From the NCBI GenBank assembly GCA_031399315.1, contig JANNOS010000057.1:1-26757 (forward strand): 26,757 bases of DNA, given 5' to 3'. Within the stretch, counting starts at the first letter, position 1, and each line of letters opens with the position of its first letter. Positions 1 through 6,846 of this stretch are shown here, piece after piece. Made by a program: the position numbers and the translations under genes. The notes under the pieces were generated by a model. It did no database searches, was not told where the DNA came from, and saw only the letters and a list, made by a program, of their open reading frames with translations. Origin of the DNA: Methylotenera_A sp031399315 (GTDB taxonomy: Bacteria > Pseudomonadota > Gammaproteobacteria > Burkholderiales > Methylophilaceae).

Positions 1-410
1 CCTGTCTGGGTGGTTTCAAAAAACTGTGGGCTTTGCGTCATCACGCGTGCATATACCGCGCTGCGTAAATCTGCTGTTATGCGCTCGCCCACCCAAGACA
101 CTGTGTAATAACGCCAAGCAATCATCAATGCCCAAAACGCAGCCAGTACAAACATCACTAAAAAGTGGCCGTTTAAACTAAGCCCACCAACTAGGCCTTC
201 ACGCGCTGCTGCGTTGCTGGTAACAAAGCCAAAATCAATTAAATCTCGAAAGGCCAAAGGGACTAATAACAGTGTGGCAGACCCTAGCGTGAGTAATACA
301 AACGCTAGCAGCACTTTTGCACGATAAGGCCGTAAAAATGGCCATAAATTAGCCAGTGATGAAAGCTTTTTGATGGGGGCTTTGGTTACGATTGGTGTTG
401 TTGTTGGCAT
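1..410 (-). CDS. ABC exporter, fused permease/ATPase (MsbA-like), N-terminal part only
   Basis: This reading frame starts at the ATG whose complement is 408-410 and runs off the left edge, giving about 136 residues. The N-terminus is short and polar (MPTTTPIVTKAPIKKL). A first membrane helix follows (about residues 33-52, VLLAFVLLTLGSATLLLVPL), then a short soluble loop and a second helix near residues 80-97. After that comes the typical exporter intracellular-loop stretch VSWVGERITADLRSAVYARV and SPQFFE, as found in half-size ABC exporters of the MsbA/lipid and multidrug type. The ATPase domain lies outside the window, so the substrate cannot be named. No clear Shine-Dalgarno motif precedes the ATG. 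It is divergent from cstA. Family assignment is firm; lipid A versus drug substrate is open. Confidence 0.85.
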   Translation of the reverse strand, partial: MPTTTPIVTKAPIKKLSSLANLWPFLRPYRAKVLLAFVLLTLGSATLLLVPLAFRDLIDFGFVTSNAAAREGLVGGLSLNGHFLVMFVLAAFWALMIAWRYYTVSWVGERITADLRSAVYARVMTQSPQFFETTQT

Positions 411-440
411 GGGATTTAATCTATAAAATTAGCCAGTGAT
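346..440. repeat. 15-base direct repeat flanking the ABC exporter start
   Basis: The 15-mer AAATTAGCCAGTGAT occurs at 346-360, inside the first codons of the exporter gene, and again at 426-440, in the intergenic region. The copies are exactly 80 bases apart, and the bases beyond them are also partly similar. It looks like a remnant of a local duplication; no function is evident. Confidence 0.6.
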
Positions 441-479
441 AATAGCACTAGCAGGTCATCATATGGAGTTTGCCAAATA

Positions 480-528
480 GGTTAGGTTCAAGGTCGGTTA
501 GGTTCATGGACTGTGTCTGATTTATACT
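480..528 (+). promoter_or_regulatory. Candidate cstA promoter region with an 11-base direct repeat
   Basis: GGTTAGGTTCA is present at 480-490 and again at 496-506, a 16-base spacing. A TATACT hexamer at 523-528 is a good -10 candidate, but no convincing -35 lies 16-18 bases upstream of it. The repeated element covers the -35 zone. A weak promoter with an activator bound at the direct repeat would fit a carbon-starvation gene. The -10 and repeat are seen; the activator is inferred. Confidence 0.3.
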
Positions 529-583
529 GATAAAAATTGCTGATTAACGATGATTGATTCACTAAACTTTTTACAAAAACGAT

Positions 584-2632
584 ATGAACAAAACACTAAA
601 ATTAATTATTTGGATTGCCGTTGCAATTTTAGGCGCATTTGCTTTAAGCGCAATCGCCTTAAATCGTGGTGAAAGTATTAATGCACTCTGGTTAATTACC
701 GCTGCTGCCTGCATTTATGCCATTGCTTATCGTTTTTATGCGGCATGGATAGCTGCCAAAGTGTTGGTCATTGACGAAACGCGTGCTACTCCAGCGGAAA
801 GATTAGATAACGGCCGCGATTACATGCCCACCAATAAATGGATTGTATTTGGCCACCATTTTGCCGCCATTGCTGGGCCGGGGCCGCTGGTTGGGCCGAC
901 GCTGGCAGCCCAGTTTGGATATCTTCCAGGGACTTTGTGGATACTCATTGGGGCAGTGCTGGGCGGTGCGGTACAAGATATGGTGACACTGTTTTTCTCT
1001 ACCCGCAGAAACGGTAGAAGTTTAGGCCAAATGGCGCGCGACGAAATCGGTGTAATTGGCGGCACTGCGGCGCTGATTGGCACATTCTTAATCATGATTA
1101 TTCTGATTGCCGTCCTCGGCCTTGTGGTCGTAAACGCGATGAAACATAGTCCGTGGGCGACTTCAACGGTTGCAGCAACGATACCGATTGCAATGGTAAT
1201 TGGCATTTATATGCGGCAGATTCGTCCGGGCCGGGTTCTTGAGGCTAGTGCGATTGGAGTTGTTTTGCTGTTGCTGTCGGTGTTAGCTGGTGGTTGGATA
1301 GACCATCATGAAACATTAAGAACTTATTTTGACCATGACGGCCTGCCATTGGCTTACGCGATAATTGTGTACGGATTTGCGGCAGCGGTGTTACCAGTGT
1401 GGCTACTGCTCGCGCCACGCGATTATTTATCTACCTATATGAAACTAGGCACCGTTGTTTTGCTGGCAGTGGCGATTGTGATGTTGCGCCCAGATATACA
1501 CATGCCCGCCGTCACCCAATTTACTGATGGGACAGGGCCGATTTTTGGCGGCAAGTTATTCCCATTTGTATTTATCACTATAGCCTGCGGCGCTATTTCT
1601 GGATTTCACGCGTTGATTGCATCTGGTACGACACCTAAGTTGCTAGCAAACGAGCGCGATATTCGCATGATTGGTTATGGCGCGATGTTACTAGAGTCCT
1701 TTGTGGCGATTATGGCGATGATTGCCGCCACCGTGCTAGAGCCGGGTGTATTTTTTGCTATTAACAGCCCCGCTGGCGTGGTGGGTAAAGAAGCGATTGA
1801 TGCTGTGGCTAAAATCAACAGTTGGGGTTATGCGGTTACGGTGGAGCAAATGAATCAACTGGCCAAAGATATGGGGGAGAGCAGCCTGTTTGCGCGCACA
1901 GGCGGCGCGCCTAGCTTGGCAGTGGGTATGGCCAGCATTTTCGGGAGCGCCTTTGGCAAGCACCTATTGGCGCTGTGGTATCACTTTGCCATTATGTTTG
2001 AGGCGATTTTTATTCTCACTACACTAGATGCAGGTACGCGGGTGGGCCGCTTTATGTTGCAAGACATGTTGGGCAACTTTAATAAAAAACTTGGTGAAAC
2101 TTCTTATATGCCGTCTGTCATATTCACCAGTGCTATTGTGGTGGCAGGTTGGGGATATTTCTTGTACATCGGCGTCATTGACCCCAATGGCGGCGTAAAC
2201 ATTTTGTGGCCACTTTTCGGGATTGCCAACCAAATGCTGGCGGCTATCGCTTTGTGCGTGGCCACGGGTATTTTAGTGAAATCTGGCAAGTTAAAATATG
2301 CTTGGGTTACCGCGTTACCGCTGGCTTGGTTGGTGACGATTACCACAACTGCTGCTTGGCAAAAGATTTTCAGTGACGACATTCGCGTCGGTTTTTTTGC
2401 TGCTGCGAATGATTTAAGTACAAAGCTAGCCACAGGGTTATTGCCAGCCGAAAAAGCCGCTGTTGCGCCACAGCTAATTTTTAATCAACAGCTGGATGCT
2501 TATTTGACTATGTTTTTTGTGGCGATGTTATGGATTGTGATTGTTGATATGCTAATCGTTTGTATGCATGCTCTGCAAGGCAAGCGGGTATTGCCTCTCA
2601 GCGATACTCCATATATAAGAACAAGTGCTTAG
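584..2632 (+). CDS. cstA: CstA-family carbon starvation protein / pyruvate-peptide transporter
   Basis: The 682-residue inner-membrane protein has many hydrophobic segments across its length, close to the roughly 700 residues of Escherichia coli CstA. The family hallmark is near residues 80-150: a TNKWIVFGHHFAAIAGPGPL stretch followed by GPTLAAQFGYLPG and GAVQDMVTLFFSTRRNGRS. Later conserved parts include SGFHALIASGTTPK and the C-terminal FGIANQMLAAIAL. CstA proteins are induced on carbon limitation in enterobacteria and have been shown to import peptides and/or pyruvate; which of these applies here cannot be read from sequence. The next gene encodes the small YbdD partner, starting one base after this stop codon, so the two are co-translated. 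No strong Shine-Dalgarno is visible before ATG 584. Confidence 0.94.
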   Translation: MNKTLKLIIWIAVAILGAFALSAIALNRGESINALWLITAAACIYAIAYRFYAAWIAAKVLVIDETRATPAERLDNGRDYMPTNKWIVFGHHFAAIAGPGPLVGPTLAAQFGYLPGTLWILIGAVLGGAVQDMVTLFFSTRRNGRSLGQMARDEIGVIGGTAALIGTFLIMIILIAVLGLVVVNAMKHSPWATSTVAATIPIAMVIGIYMRQIRPGRVLEASAIGVVLLLLSVLAGGWIDHHETLRTYFDHDGLPLAYAIIVYGFAAAVLPVWLLLAPRDYLSTYMKLGTVVLLAVAIVMLRPDIHMPAVTQFTDGTGPIFGGKLFPFVFITIACGAISGFHALIASGTTPKLLANERDIRMIGYGAMLLESFVAIMAMIAATVLEPGVFFAINSPAGVVGKEAIDAVAKINSWGYAVTVEQMNQLAKDMGESSLFARTGGAPSLAVGMASIFGSAFGKHLLALWYHFAIMFEAIFILTTLDAGTRVGRFMLQDMLGNFNKKLGETSYMPSVIFTSAIVVAGWGYFLYIGVIDPNGGVNILWPLFGIANQMLAAIALCVATGILVKSGKLKYAWVTALPLAWLVTITTTAAWQKIFSDDIRVGFFAAANDLSTKLATGLLPAEKAAVAPQLIFNQQLDAYLTMFFVAMLWIVIVDMLIVCMHALQGKRVLPLSDTPYIRTSA

Positions 2633-2633
2633 A

Positions 2634-2873
2634 ATGTTAAATTTAACAAAAATCGGTCACTTCTTTTTACATCTTTGGCTTTCACATTTTTGGTTTTTAC
2701 ACTTTTGGCGAGGTGTGCGCCAACTTTCGGGTGATGACGCTTATGAGCAGTATTTAAAACATCATGCAGAGTTTCATCAATCTTCAGCTGACGCACCTCA
2801 TGCTTTATCGCGTAAAGAATTTTTTAAGTTGTGGCAAGACAGTCAGTGGAGGGGCGTAAAACGATGCTGTTAA
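2634..2873 (+). CDS. ybdD: YbdD/YjiX-family small protein (DUF466), CstA partner
   Basis: This is a 79-residue protein if started at ATG 2634, one base after the cstA stop. A GTG at 2625 would give 82 residues and overlap cstA, which is less likely. The C-terminal half matches the family: GDDAYEQYLKHH, then a loop, then SRKEFFKLWQDSQWRG, ending in the characteristic Cys-Cys. The N-terminal 30 residues are unusually aromatic and His/Trp/Phe-rich (FFLHLWLSHFWFLHFWRGV), making the protein longer than the usual roughly 65 residues and possibly membrane-associated. Members of this family are encoded next to cstA/btsT transporters and are required for their transport activity in some bacteria. Same operon as cstA; no terminator is evident downstream. 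Confidence 0.85.
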   Translation: MLNLTKIGHFFLHLWLSHFWFLHFWRGVRQLSGDDAYEQYLKHHAEFHQSSADAPHALSRKEFFKLWQDSQWRGVKRCC

Positions 2874-3034
2874 ATGGGTCAGATATTTCACGCGTATTAG
2901 AGATGGTGCGCGCGTACATACGGGCAGGCTACAAAACACATTAAATTACGAAGTGCTGAGATCAGGCGTCATCAATGCAAACAACGCAATCGCTTATACC
3001 AATAACAAGTCAGCGCTTGATAGCTTATAGCTGC

Positions 3035-3214
3035 TTAAGTGTTTTGATACAGCCTATCGATTTGCATTTCATCTTTATCCTGATGTACTAGGTAATCAGG
3101 ATCTACAAAAGGTACATCTTTTGGAGGAACAACCTGTTGACCAGGTTGATATTCTGCAAGAATGTAATTAAATTTTGGTTCTGCTTTAAATATTCTTTTT
3201 ATTAAGTTTTTCAT
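3035..3214 (-). CDS. Small hypothetical protein, 59 residues
   Basis: An open frame runs from the ATG complementary to 3212-3214 to a TAA complementary to 3035-3037. The start is preceded by GGAAAAG about seven bases upstream, a plausible ribosome binding site. The product begins with a basic segment (MKNLIKRIFKAEPKFNYI) and continues with a proline- and acid-rich tail (QPGQQVVPPKDVPFVDPDY, then HQDKDEMQIDRLYQ). There is no signal peptide, membrane helix or cysteine. I do not recognise the family. The balanced composition, the ribosome binding site and the absence of any other gene here favour a real gene; comparative support is lacking. It lies between ybdD (convergent) and lgt (same strand, 197 bases away). 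Confidence 0.5.
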   Translation of the reverse strand: MKNLIKRIFKAEPKFNYILAEYQPGQQVVPPKDVPFVDPDYLVHQDKDEMQIDRLYQNT

Positions 3215-3411
3215 ATGATTTCTTTTCCAAGTTATGCACAGTTATCTATACGCAATGAGCATGCCAGATTGATGGCTTGGAAAGGTGAAATGTAAAACTT
3301 TTAACTTATTGATTTATATATTAAATTTTAATTTAATTAAAATTACTTATTTAATTAAGTGATGATTAATTAGACACGATGTTGGATTTTCGACTTTGCC
3401 TATATTTAGTA
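3215..3411. other. Non-coding AT-rich stretch between the small gene and lgt
   Basis: No gene is visible here. Positions about 3296-3375 are extremely AT-rich, with runs of ATTTAATTAA. An A/T-only inverted repeat has arms AATTTTAA (3324-3331) and TTAAAATT (3337-3344). It is too weak to call a terminator. It probably contains the promoter of the 59-residue gene and the 3' end of the lgt transcript. An AT-rich nucleoid-protein binding region is possible but unproven. Confidence 0.4.
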
Positions 3412-4218
3412 TCAGCTGAATTTTTGTTTGTGTGCAGATACCCACATCCAAATGCCGATGAGTATCATTGGCAAACTTAACCATTGCCCCATGCTTAAAC
3501 CTAATTGTAATAAACCTAAATGCTCGTCTGGCTGGCGGGTGAATTCTACTAAAAACCTAGAACTACCATAACCTAATAAAAATAGTGCTGAAATAGCACC
3601 GACTGGGCGCTCTTTGCGAGAAAACCACCATAAGATAGCGAACAGCAGTAAGCCTTCTAAAGCGAACTCATATAGCTGCGAAGGATGGCGGGCGATGTTA
3701 TCGATTTGTGGAAAAATCATACCCCAATTGGCGTTGGTCGCGCGTCCCCAAAGCTCGCCATTAATAAAATTACCCATGCGTCCTGCCCCTAAACCAATAG
3801 GTACAAGGGGTGCGACAAAATCCATTATTTTTAGCCAAGGTTGGCCATATTTTTTATTAAAACCATGTTTTTTATTAAAGAAATACATGGCGAAAAGCAC
3901 ACCTAAAAATCCACCATGAAAGCTCATACCACCTTGCCAAATTTTAAAAATATCTAAAGGATGTTCTAAAAAGCTGGAAAATTGATAAAACAGAATGTAG
4001 CCAATGCGACCCCCTAAAATAACGCCAAGCGCACCGTAAAAGAGCGCATCATCTAGCATGGTATTGGTCCAATTGAACCATGGTTTATGTTTAATTTGAA
4101 AACGACCTAACGATAAAAATGCTAAAAACCCCAGTAAATACATTAAGCCATACCAATGAACGCCGAAATTGTCTGTGATATGTAATGCAATGGGGTCAAA
4201 TTGTGGGTGAGTTAACAT
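3412..4218 (-). CDS. lgt: Prolipoprotein diacylglyceryl transferase
   Basis: Lgt transfers the diacylglyceryl group of phosphatidylglycerol to the lipobox cysteine of prolipoproteins at the periplasmic face of the inner membrane. The 268-residue product has about seven hydrophobic segments. The family signature is GAGRMGNFINGELWGR around residues 144-159, with Arg147 and Asn150. His101 sits in the conserved HGG of GGMSFHGGFLG. The C-terminal motif SSRFLVEFTRQPD (Arg221, Glu225) is also complete. Length is as expected (E. coli 291, most betaproteobacteria about 265-275). It should act on lipoproteins such as the efflux adapter and outer-membrane channel encoded later in this window. It is divergent from the GGDEF/EAL gene, with 91 bases between the starts. 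Confidence 0.96.
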   Translation of the reverse strand: MLTHPQFDPIALHITDNFGVHWYGLMYLLGFLAFLSLGRFQIKHKPWFNWTNTMLDDALFYGALGVILGGRIGYILFYQFSSFLEHPLDIFKIWQGGMSFHGGFLGVLFAMYFFNKKHGFNKKYGQPWLKIMDFVAPLVPIGLGAGRMGNFINGELWGRATNANWGMIFPQIDNIARHPSQLYEFALEGLLLFAILWWFSRKERPVGAISALFLLGYGSSRFLVEFTRQPDEHLGLLQLGLSMGQWLSLPMILIGIWMWVSAHKQKFS

Positions 4219-4277
4219 GAGGTTTAGTTTGAAAGAAATAGTGTGATAATTTTACTGGATTAATTTATAACTACACT

Positions 4278-4302
4278 ATATATTCTTCATAAATATATTC
4301 TT
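4278..4302. repeat. 10-base direct repeat in the lgt / GGDEF-EAL divergent promoter region
   Basis: ATATATTCTT occurs at 4278-4287 and again at 4293-4302, 15 bases apart, just before the GGDEF/EAL start. On the minus strand the same region has TTTAAA and TATATA hexamers 18 bases apart, a possible lgt promoter. AT-richness makes chance occurrence quite possible. Confidence 0.3.
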
Positions 4303-4309
4303 TAAAAAA

Positions 4310-6778
4310 ATGACAATAATAAAGTATATGGAAAACACCAATAACTTAAGTTTCTTAGTCCCGCTGTTTAAGACACTTTTCGACCATTCTTTAGACAATG
4401 TAGCGGTTTACGATATAGAAGCTAAGATTGTCTATTACAACTCCATGCTGATTGATGTGCTGAATCCTAGCAAGGATTTGATTGATAATTTTGCCATTCT
4501 AAGTGAGCATGCTTCATTTTCACCTTATTTAAAAGCATTAAACAACACCATTCTAACGGGTGAATCTTCATCAATCTTACTCCATATGCAATTGTCTGAA
4601 TTAAAGCGTGCGAATCATGATTTGGTTCACTTTTCCGCCATTAAAAATGATGCAGGCAATGTTATTGGCGTTTTGGCAGTTGGACGCGATTTGGATTTTT
4701 ATCAGCAACAGCAGCATGAAGAAGTCAAAAAGCGAGAGTATTACTTGCGCGCGCTATTAGATACTTTTCCCTTTATGGTGTGGATGAAAGATAAAGACAG
4801 TCGATTTCTTGCCTGTAACGTTGCTTTTGCTAAGGTGGCAAAACAGCTTTCTGTGCATGATCTTGAGGGTAAAACAGATTATGACTATTTTGAAGCTGCT
4901 GCAGCTGCTAGTTATATTGAAGGCGACCAGCAGGTTATGCAGAGTGGTCTGAGTTTAACTGCTGTTGAACCAATCGTAAAGAGTGATGGCGAAACCCATT
5001 GGGCAGAAACCTTTAAATCTGCCGTAGTTGTGAATAACGAAGTGATTGGCACAGTCGGTTTTGCCCGAGATGTGACTAAAGAGCAATATCTATATGCGGA
5101 AATCGCCAAGCGTCAACAAGATTATATGACCTTGGTAAATAATTTGCCGATTATTATTGTGCGTTACGATCTTGAGTGTAAGCGAATATTCATTAGCACT
5201 TACTCTAAGGATGAATACGATGTGCTGACGAAAAGTGCAATGTTAAAAACGCCAGAGCAAGTGTGGAGTCCGTACGTTTTGAACATGACAGGTCGTGAGT
5301 TCATGCTGAAACTAAAAAAAGTGATGCAAACACAAAAAGAGCAGTCATTCGAATTGCATAGCAGAGATGCCGATACAGTTTTGGTGCACCAAGTAAAACT
5401 GATTCCAGAGTACGACGAAAATCGCAATGTTACGGGTGCGCTGACGATCGCTACAGATATTACTGAGAATGCTGAATATAGGCAGACCATTGAACATTTA
5501 GCTTTTCATGATGCGCTAACCGACTTACCTAACCGCAGACTTTTCAACCAGGAGCTAAATAAAGCGTTAGCGCGTGCAGATCTGAATCACACCGTGTTTG
5601 CGGTGTTTATTATGGATTTGGATCACTTTAAAACAATTAATGACACTATGGGGCATGCCATAGGAGATAAATTGCTGATTGCGGTGGCTGATCGTATTAA
5701 ACATAATGCTGATGCCAACTATTTATTTGCGCGTATGGGTGGCGATGAGTTTGCCATACTGATTCATGACTATGAAAATGCCGAAGATCTTATTTCTAAA
5801 TCTTCAAGCCTATTAAAACAAATTGTTCAGCCCTACGAGATAGATGGTGCGGGTTATTTTGTATCTGCCAGCATTGGCGTGGCTTGTTATCCCAAAGATA
5901 GTCGTGATGTTGATGACTTAATTAAATATGCAGACTCAGCCATGTACTCGGCCAAACAAAAGGGTAGAAATAATTTTCAATTGTACTCTCCAGTATTAAC
6001 TGAGGGTATGCGATACCATTTGGAGATTGAGACAGCACTGCGCTACGCACTGGTTAATGATGAGCTTTATCTTGAGTTTCAGCCAATTTTTGAAATCAAG
6101 ACTAAGCGATTTATTGGCGTTGAAGCCTTATGCCGTTGGAATAGTTCTTCGTTAGGACAAGTTTCTCCCGCGTCTTTTATTCAAGTGGCTGAAGAGTCTG
6201 GACTCATTGTTGACATAGGGCAATGGGTGATAAAACAGGCTTTTATTGCTGCAAAGATGATTAACGATGCAAGCTCTGAAGTACTTTCAGTTTCTGTTAA
6301 TCTTTCATCTAGACAGTTTGTGGACATTGACTTATTGGAAAGAATCAAGCGCCTGTTAATTGAAACAAAATGCGACCCCTCTTGGATTAAGTTTGAAATT
6401 ACAGAAGGCTTACTCTTACAAGATGTCCATGAGGTGCATGAGATGCTGAATGCATTTGATAAGCTTGGGATTGAAATATCGATTGACGATTTCGGTACAG
6501 GCTATTCAGCGCTGGCTTATTTGAATAAATTTCCAATTCATCAGGTAAAAATCGACCGTTCCTTTGTTAATGAAATAACGATTAACCGCAATCATGCATT
6601 GTTAGTAAAAGCCATTATCGCGATGGTAGATAGCTTAGGCAAAGAATTGGTGGCAGAGGGAGTAGAAACCAGTGAGCAGGCAGATTTGCTAGAGAGCTAT
6701 GGTTGCAAATACGCGCAGGGCTTTTTGATCAGCAAATCGGTGGCTTTGGATAAATTTATGAGTATGCTAAAAAAATAG
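4310..6778 (+). CDS. PAS-PAS-PAS-GGDEF-EAL cyclic-di-GMP turnover protein
   Basis: The 822-residue soluble sensor shows three PAS-like segments (about 25-130, 146-258, 270-390), GGDEF (about 392-555) and EAL (about 575-820). The diguanylate-cyclase signature is intact (RMGGDEF, GGDEF at 477-481), preceded by the substrate helix DALTDLPNRRLF and by DLDHFKTIND. No RxxD inhibitory site stands upstream of GGDEF. The EAL phosphodiesterase set also looks complete: EAL 605-607, Asn664, EITE 696-699, DDFGTG from 726, KID 747-749 and AEGVE 782-786. Both activities are therefore possible, with PAS ligands choosing between them. There is no signal peptide or membrane helix, so it is probably cytoplasmic. 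The start is uncertain: ATG 4310 lacks a Shine-Dalgarno and ATG 4328 is an alternative. It sits between lgt and ilvD. Confidence 0.95.
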   Translation: MTIIKYMENTNNLSFLVPLFKTLFDHSLDNVAVYDIEAKIVYYNSMLIDVLNPSKDLIDNFAILSEHASFSPYLKALNNTILTGESSSILLHMQLSELKRANHDLVHFSAIKNDAGNVIGVLAVGRDLDFYQQQQHEEVKKREYYLRALLDTFPFMVWMKDKDSRFLACNVAFAKVAKQLSVHDLEGKTDYDYFEAAAAASYIEGDQQVMQSGLSLTAVEPIVKSDGETHWAETFKSAVVVNNEVIGTVGFARDVTKEQYLYAEIAKRQQDYMTLVNNLPIIIVRYDLECKRIFISTYSKDEYDVLTKSAMLKTPEQVWSPYVLNMTGREFMLKLKKVMQTQKEQSFELHSRDADTVLVHQVKLIPEYDENRNVTGALTIATDITENAEYRQTIEHLAFHDALTDLPNRRLFNQELNKALARADLNHTVFAVFIMDLDHFKTINDTMGHAIGDKLLIAVADRIKHNADANYLFARMGGDEFAILIHDYENAEDLISKSSSLLKQIVQPYEIDGAGYFVSASIGVACYPKDSRDVDDLIKYADSAMYSAKQKGRNNFQLYSPVLTEGMRYHLEIETALRYALVNDELYLEFQPIFEIKTKRFIGVEALCRWNSSSLGQVSPASFIQVAEESGLIVDIGQWVIKQAFIAAKMINDASSEVLSVSVNLSSRQFVDIDLLERIKRLLIETKCDPSWIKFEITEGLLLQDVHEVHEMLNAFDKLGIEISIDDFGTGYSALAYLNKFPIHQVKIDRSFVNEITINRNHALLVKAIIAMVDSLGKELVAEGVETSEQADLLESYGCKYAQGFLISKSVALDKFMSMLKK

Positions 6779-6846
6779 CCATTTAATCTGCTCTAATCCG
6801 GGCTTCTGGTTTAAAATTACGTTTTTAAATGTAACCATAGGCTGCT

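Noticed and set aside
820..1206. 128-residue antisense frame within cstA
   Set aside because: It is fully inside a well-supported conserved gene and its Pro/Ser/Ile-rich composition is that of an antisense shadow.
2625..2633. GTG start for the YbdD protein overlapping cstA
   Set aside because: ATG 2634 is one base after the cstA stop and gives a length nearer the family norm; the extra residues Met-Leu-Arg add nothing recognisable.
2864..2944. 26-codon frame overlapping the ybdD end (begins MLLNGSDISRVLEM)
   Set aside because: Its ATG overlaps ybdD as in translational coupling, but it is very short, unrecognised and lacks independent support. It could be a gene remnant.
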